Shown one piece after another: positions 34,207 through 36,853 of a stretch of 36,853 nucleotides of DNA (within the stretch, counting starts at the first letter, position 1; each line of letters opens with the position of its first letter). Both the position numbers and the translations under genes were made by a program. Under the pieces are notes generated by a model. It was not told where the DNA came from. It saw only the letters and a list, made by a program, of their open reading frames with translations, and ran no database searches. The stretch lies in contig JAMOUS010000178.1 in NCBI GenBank assembly GCA_027067975.1, forward strand, positions 1 through 36,853, read 5' to 3'. This stretch comes from Bacteroidales bacterium (GTDB taxonomy: Bacteria; Bacteroidota; Bacteroidia; Bacteroidales; VadinHA17).

Positions 34207-36853
34207 TCACATGGTTTCTTTCTCGCACAGTTGCCGGTAAGGGCATTGCCGGCACAACTCTTCCCTGTCGGTCTGGTCAAAGGGGACGCCGGGATCGAAC
34301 ATCTCCTCCAACACCCCGGTAAGTTTTTGCCGAAAAGCCTTCCGGACCTCCTCATCGAGGGTGAAGGGGTATTTCTTCTTGTCTTCGCCTGGGGTCATCA
34401 CCTCCATCTTCTCCCCCTTTCCGAACATGTCGCGGATATGGTAGATGGCCCCCCGCACCGGCGCCGCAGGATGGTACATCAACCCATACATGAGGATCTG
34501 GAGGATCTCTTTCGGCCTGTTCTTACCCCGTTGCCGATCGAAAAGATCTTCCAAAGCACCGAGGGTCCGCTCTTTTTCGCTCCCTTTACCGGTCTTATAG
34601 TCGATGATCCGCAGGCTCCCTTCTTTTTCGTCGATCCTGTCGATATTTCCGCCGATCCGCAGGGAAACCCTACCTTCCGGGTGGGGGATCTCCAGCCGGT
34701 CTTCCACCTTCTGTTCCACCCCGATGATCCTGAAAGGTGTTTCCCGGCGATCGTGGTCGAGCACTTTTTCGACAAAGTTGCGGACCATCGTCATAATGAT
34801 CTTCGGAAGGGCTCCCCACCCCCTGTCATCGACATGCTTTTTCCCGTCATAGAGCACATCTTCCATTGCCTTCTCCAGGAATGAGGGGAGGAGGTTTTTG
34901 CGGGTCTCATCCAGCCATTCTTTCGTCACCCTCCCGCCCGCAGGATGGTGGGGGGCATGAGGGTCGTAAAAGAGCTCGAGGGTTCTGTGGATCAGTCTTC
35001 CGAAGAGTGCATGATCGATCTCTTCGGCCATCTCTTCCGGTTCCCGTATCCCACTGACATAGCGGTAATAGAACTTCAGGCGGCAGTCGAGATAGGTATT
35101 GACAGCCGTAGGGGAAAGATATTGTTTGCCTCCTTCGCGGAAAAGTTCTTTCATTGTGGTGAGGACTCTTTCATCTTTCCGGACGACGATCTTTTCCGGG
35201 CTCCGGATGCCCGGCTGGTAGGAAAGATCTGTCAGGGGGATCGTGCCGGGCATCAGGTATCTCAGTTGTTCGATATACCGGCTGCGTTCGCCTTTCATTC
35301 CGTTCTCGCTTTCGCTGTGATAGATCAGTACCACCTCGCCGGCACGCTGGATCAGGCGGAAGAAATAATAGGCATAGAGGGCATCGTCATGTTCCCATGA
35401 GGGCAGTCCGAAACCTTTCCGCAGGTTATAGGGAATAAATGAGGAGGCGGTGGCGGCACGGGGGAGGGTGTCTTCATTGACCGAGACGATGATCACCCTT
35501 TCAAAGTCGAGCAGGCGTGTTTCCAGCACCCCCATGATCTGGAGTCCGGTGAGCGGTTCTCCGTAGAATGCCACCTTCTCCCGTTCGATCAGGCGGAGCA
35601 GCAGACGCAGGTATCCCTCGGGCGCCGGAGGGGTCTCCATCGACCCGATCAGATCGTTGAAACGGTTGACCAGGAGGGAGAGGCGATAAAGCACCTCAAT
35701 GTTCAGGTCGGTCACCGTCGAGCTTTCTTCTCGAGCCTCCCGGAGGAGGAGGTCCTGAAGATGATCGATGATGCGGCTCCCCAGTTGCGTGATCTCTCCG
35801 GGGACCTCAAAGAGCCATGCCGTCCGCTCCGGGAAGGGGATCTCTTCACGTAGGAGGTACAGGCGGTTCTGCCGGTTGATCTGCTCTTCCCAGGCGCTGA
35901 TCCAGTCCAGGGGAAGGTCGAGCACCGGAGACTGGAGGAGGGCCAGCACGTCGCGATAGAAAAAAAGGTGTTGGCTGCCGCTCTTTTTACTGTTCTGGAC
36001 CATTTGCAAGGCATCCCGGAAAAAAGCGAAGACGGGGGAAGCTTTCAGCGGGAAGCCCATGGTGACATTGACCTCACCGGCATTGTCGGGGAGGGCATGC
36101 AGCACGGGCAGCAGGAGGCTCTCGTCGGCCAGCACGACCGCAGCACGCCTTCTCTCCTCTTCATCCCGGCCGGCCCATTGCTCCAACACATGCCGCACCA
36201 CCCACGCCTGGGTGGCCCGGTCGGGAGACGACCAGATCGAGATCTTTTTGTCCGGGGAGGCGAGGTTGTCAAAGATCCCCAGGTCGACCGGCGGGGGGAA
36301 CATCTCCAGGTAGCGGCTGATGAAACGTCCGGCGTCATGGCCGGCAAAGGGAGAACCTGTCCCGCCGGTATAGAGACGGTCATAATCCCAGAAGAAGAGG
36401 GCCTTTTGCCCGTCCCTCAGGCTTTTGAAAAGGGTCTCTTCCGCCCGCGTAAGCGCATTGAACCCGGCGAAACACACCTTTCCCGGCAAGGCGGAAGCCA
36501 CTCCCTCCTGCAAGGAGCGTTCCGCCACCTCGCGGTAGAGCATCCCCTCCGTGGTCATGTCTTTTGCTTTCAGCCGCTCATGGAAAAGGTCGTATATCGC
36601 CGGCAATTTCTCCCAGAGATCGAGGAAGGAGCGGGCATGTTTGCCTTGTGAAGCGGGGAAATGCTCCCAGAAGCGCCGGATCAGCTCGATCTGCTCGTCG
36701 CTTAAATAGTCCAGGTCGCCGGACAGCTCTTTCAGTGCGGAAAGATTTCGAAAGAGGTCGTGCGCATCGAGAAGGTACTTGTCCACATCGTCAAAGTCGT
36801 TCAACAGGAGCTCTCCCCAGGGGAAGAACCTGTCGAACGTCTCCTCGGTCGCC
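34207..36853 (-). CDS. PD-(D/E)XK nuclease family protein, AddB-like (5' end beyond window)
   Basis: GNIDRIDEKEGSLRIIDYKTGKGSEKE...KEILQILMYGLMYHP nuclease motif; C-terminal Cys cluster CRQCPYRQLCEKE; frame is open upstream of the tool's TTG start at 36804 to the window edge (ATEETFDRFFPWGELLLNDFD). Confidence 0.87.
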   Translation of the reverse strand, partial: ATEETFDRFFPWGELLLNDFDDVDKYLLDAHDLFRNLSALKELSGDLDYLSDEQIELIRRFWEHFPASQGKHARSFLDLWEKLPAIYDLFHERLKAKDMTTEGMLYREVAERSLQEGVASALPGKVCFAGFNALTRAEETLFKSLRDGQKALFFWDYDRLYTGGTGSPFAGHDAGRFISRYLEMFPPPVDLGIFDNLASPDKKISIWSSPDRATQAWVVRHVLEQWAGRDEEERRRAAVVLADESLLLPVLHALPDNAGEVNVTMGFPLKASPVFAFFRDALQMVQNSKKSGSQHLFFYRDVLALLQSPVLDLPLDWISAWEEQINRQNRLYLLREEIPFPERTAWLFEVPGEITQLGSRIIDHLQDLLLREAREESSTVTDLNIEVLYRLSLLVNRFNDLIGSMETPPAPEGYLRLLLRLIEREKVAFYGEPLTGLQIMGVLETRLLDFERVIIVSVNEDTLPRAATASSFIPYNLRKGFGLPSWEHDDALYAYYFFRLIQRAGEVVLIYHSESENGMKGERSRYIEQLRYLMPGTIPLTDLSYQPGIRSPEKIVVRKDERVLTTMKELFREGGKQYLSPTAVNTYLDCRLKFYYRYVSGIREPEEMAEEIDHALFGRLIHRTLELFYDPHAPHHPAGGRVTKEWLDETRKNLLPSFLEKAMEDVLYDGKKHVDDRGWGALPKIIMTMVRNFVEKVLDHDRRETPFRIIGVEQKVEDRLEIPHPEGRVSLRIGGNIDRIDEKEGSLRIIDYKTGKGSEKERTLGALEDLFDRQRGKNRPKEILQILMYGLMYHPAAPVRGAIYHIRDMFGKGEKMEVMTPGEDKKKYPFTLDEEVRKAFRQKLTGVLEEMFDPGVPFDQTDREELCRQCPYRQLCEKETM

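Noticed and set aside
1-36853. tRNA or rRNA genes
   Set aside because: No cloverleaf-like or rRNA sequence was recognised in the intergenic regions by eye; a tRNAscan-SE/Infernal run would be needed to exclude them.

Overview
The window is a gene-dense chromosomal segment of a Bacteroidota (Bacteroidales-like) genome. The taxon is inferred from a SusC/SusD pair, T9SS-type C-terminal sorting domains and TAnnTTTG-type promoters. Left to right it carries: DPP-IV (partial, -) and aminopeptidase P (+), phosphohexomutase (-), MscS channel (+), PfkB kinase, APH/homoserine-kinase-like phosphotransferase and phosphofructokinase (+), a 7TM-HD (PgpH-like) phosphodiesterase (-), an NlpC/P60 - small TM protein - NUDIX set (+), a 12.8-kb co-directional minus-strand block (susC, susD, lipoprotein A, two secreted arylsulfotransferase-like proteins, lipoprotein B, cysD, cysN), ftcD and hutI (-), an Omp85-like outer-membrane protein (+), a DUF819 protein, a beta-helix/K+-channel fusion and an AddB-like PD-(D/E)XK nuclease (-). 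The most unusual signal is in the intergenic DNA. A composite dispersed element occurs in three copies (about 5600-5957 inverted, 27439-27864, 30635-31051), plus a heptamer-array relative inside cysD-cysN. It combines 7-, 8- and 9-bp tandem arrays with at least three hairpin modules. The stems differ between copies by compensatory base changes, which argues for conserved folding. Second and third in interest are the 12-residue-period beta-helix fused to a TIGYGD potassium channel, and the SusCD/arylsulfotransferase/CysDN neighbourhood. All calls come from reading sequence and the supplied ORFs; no database search was run.
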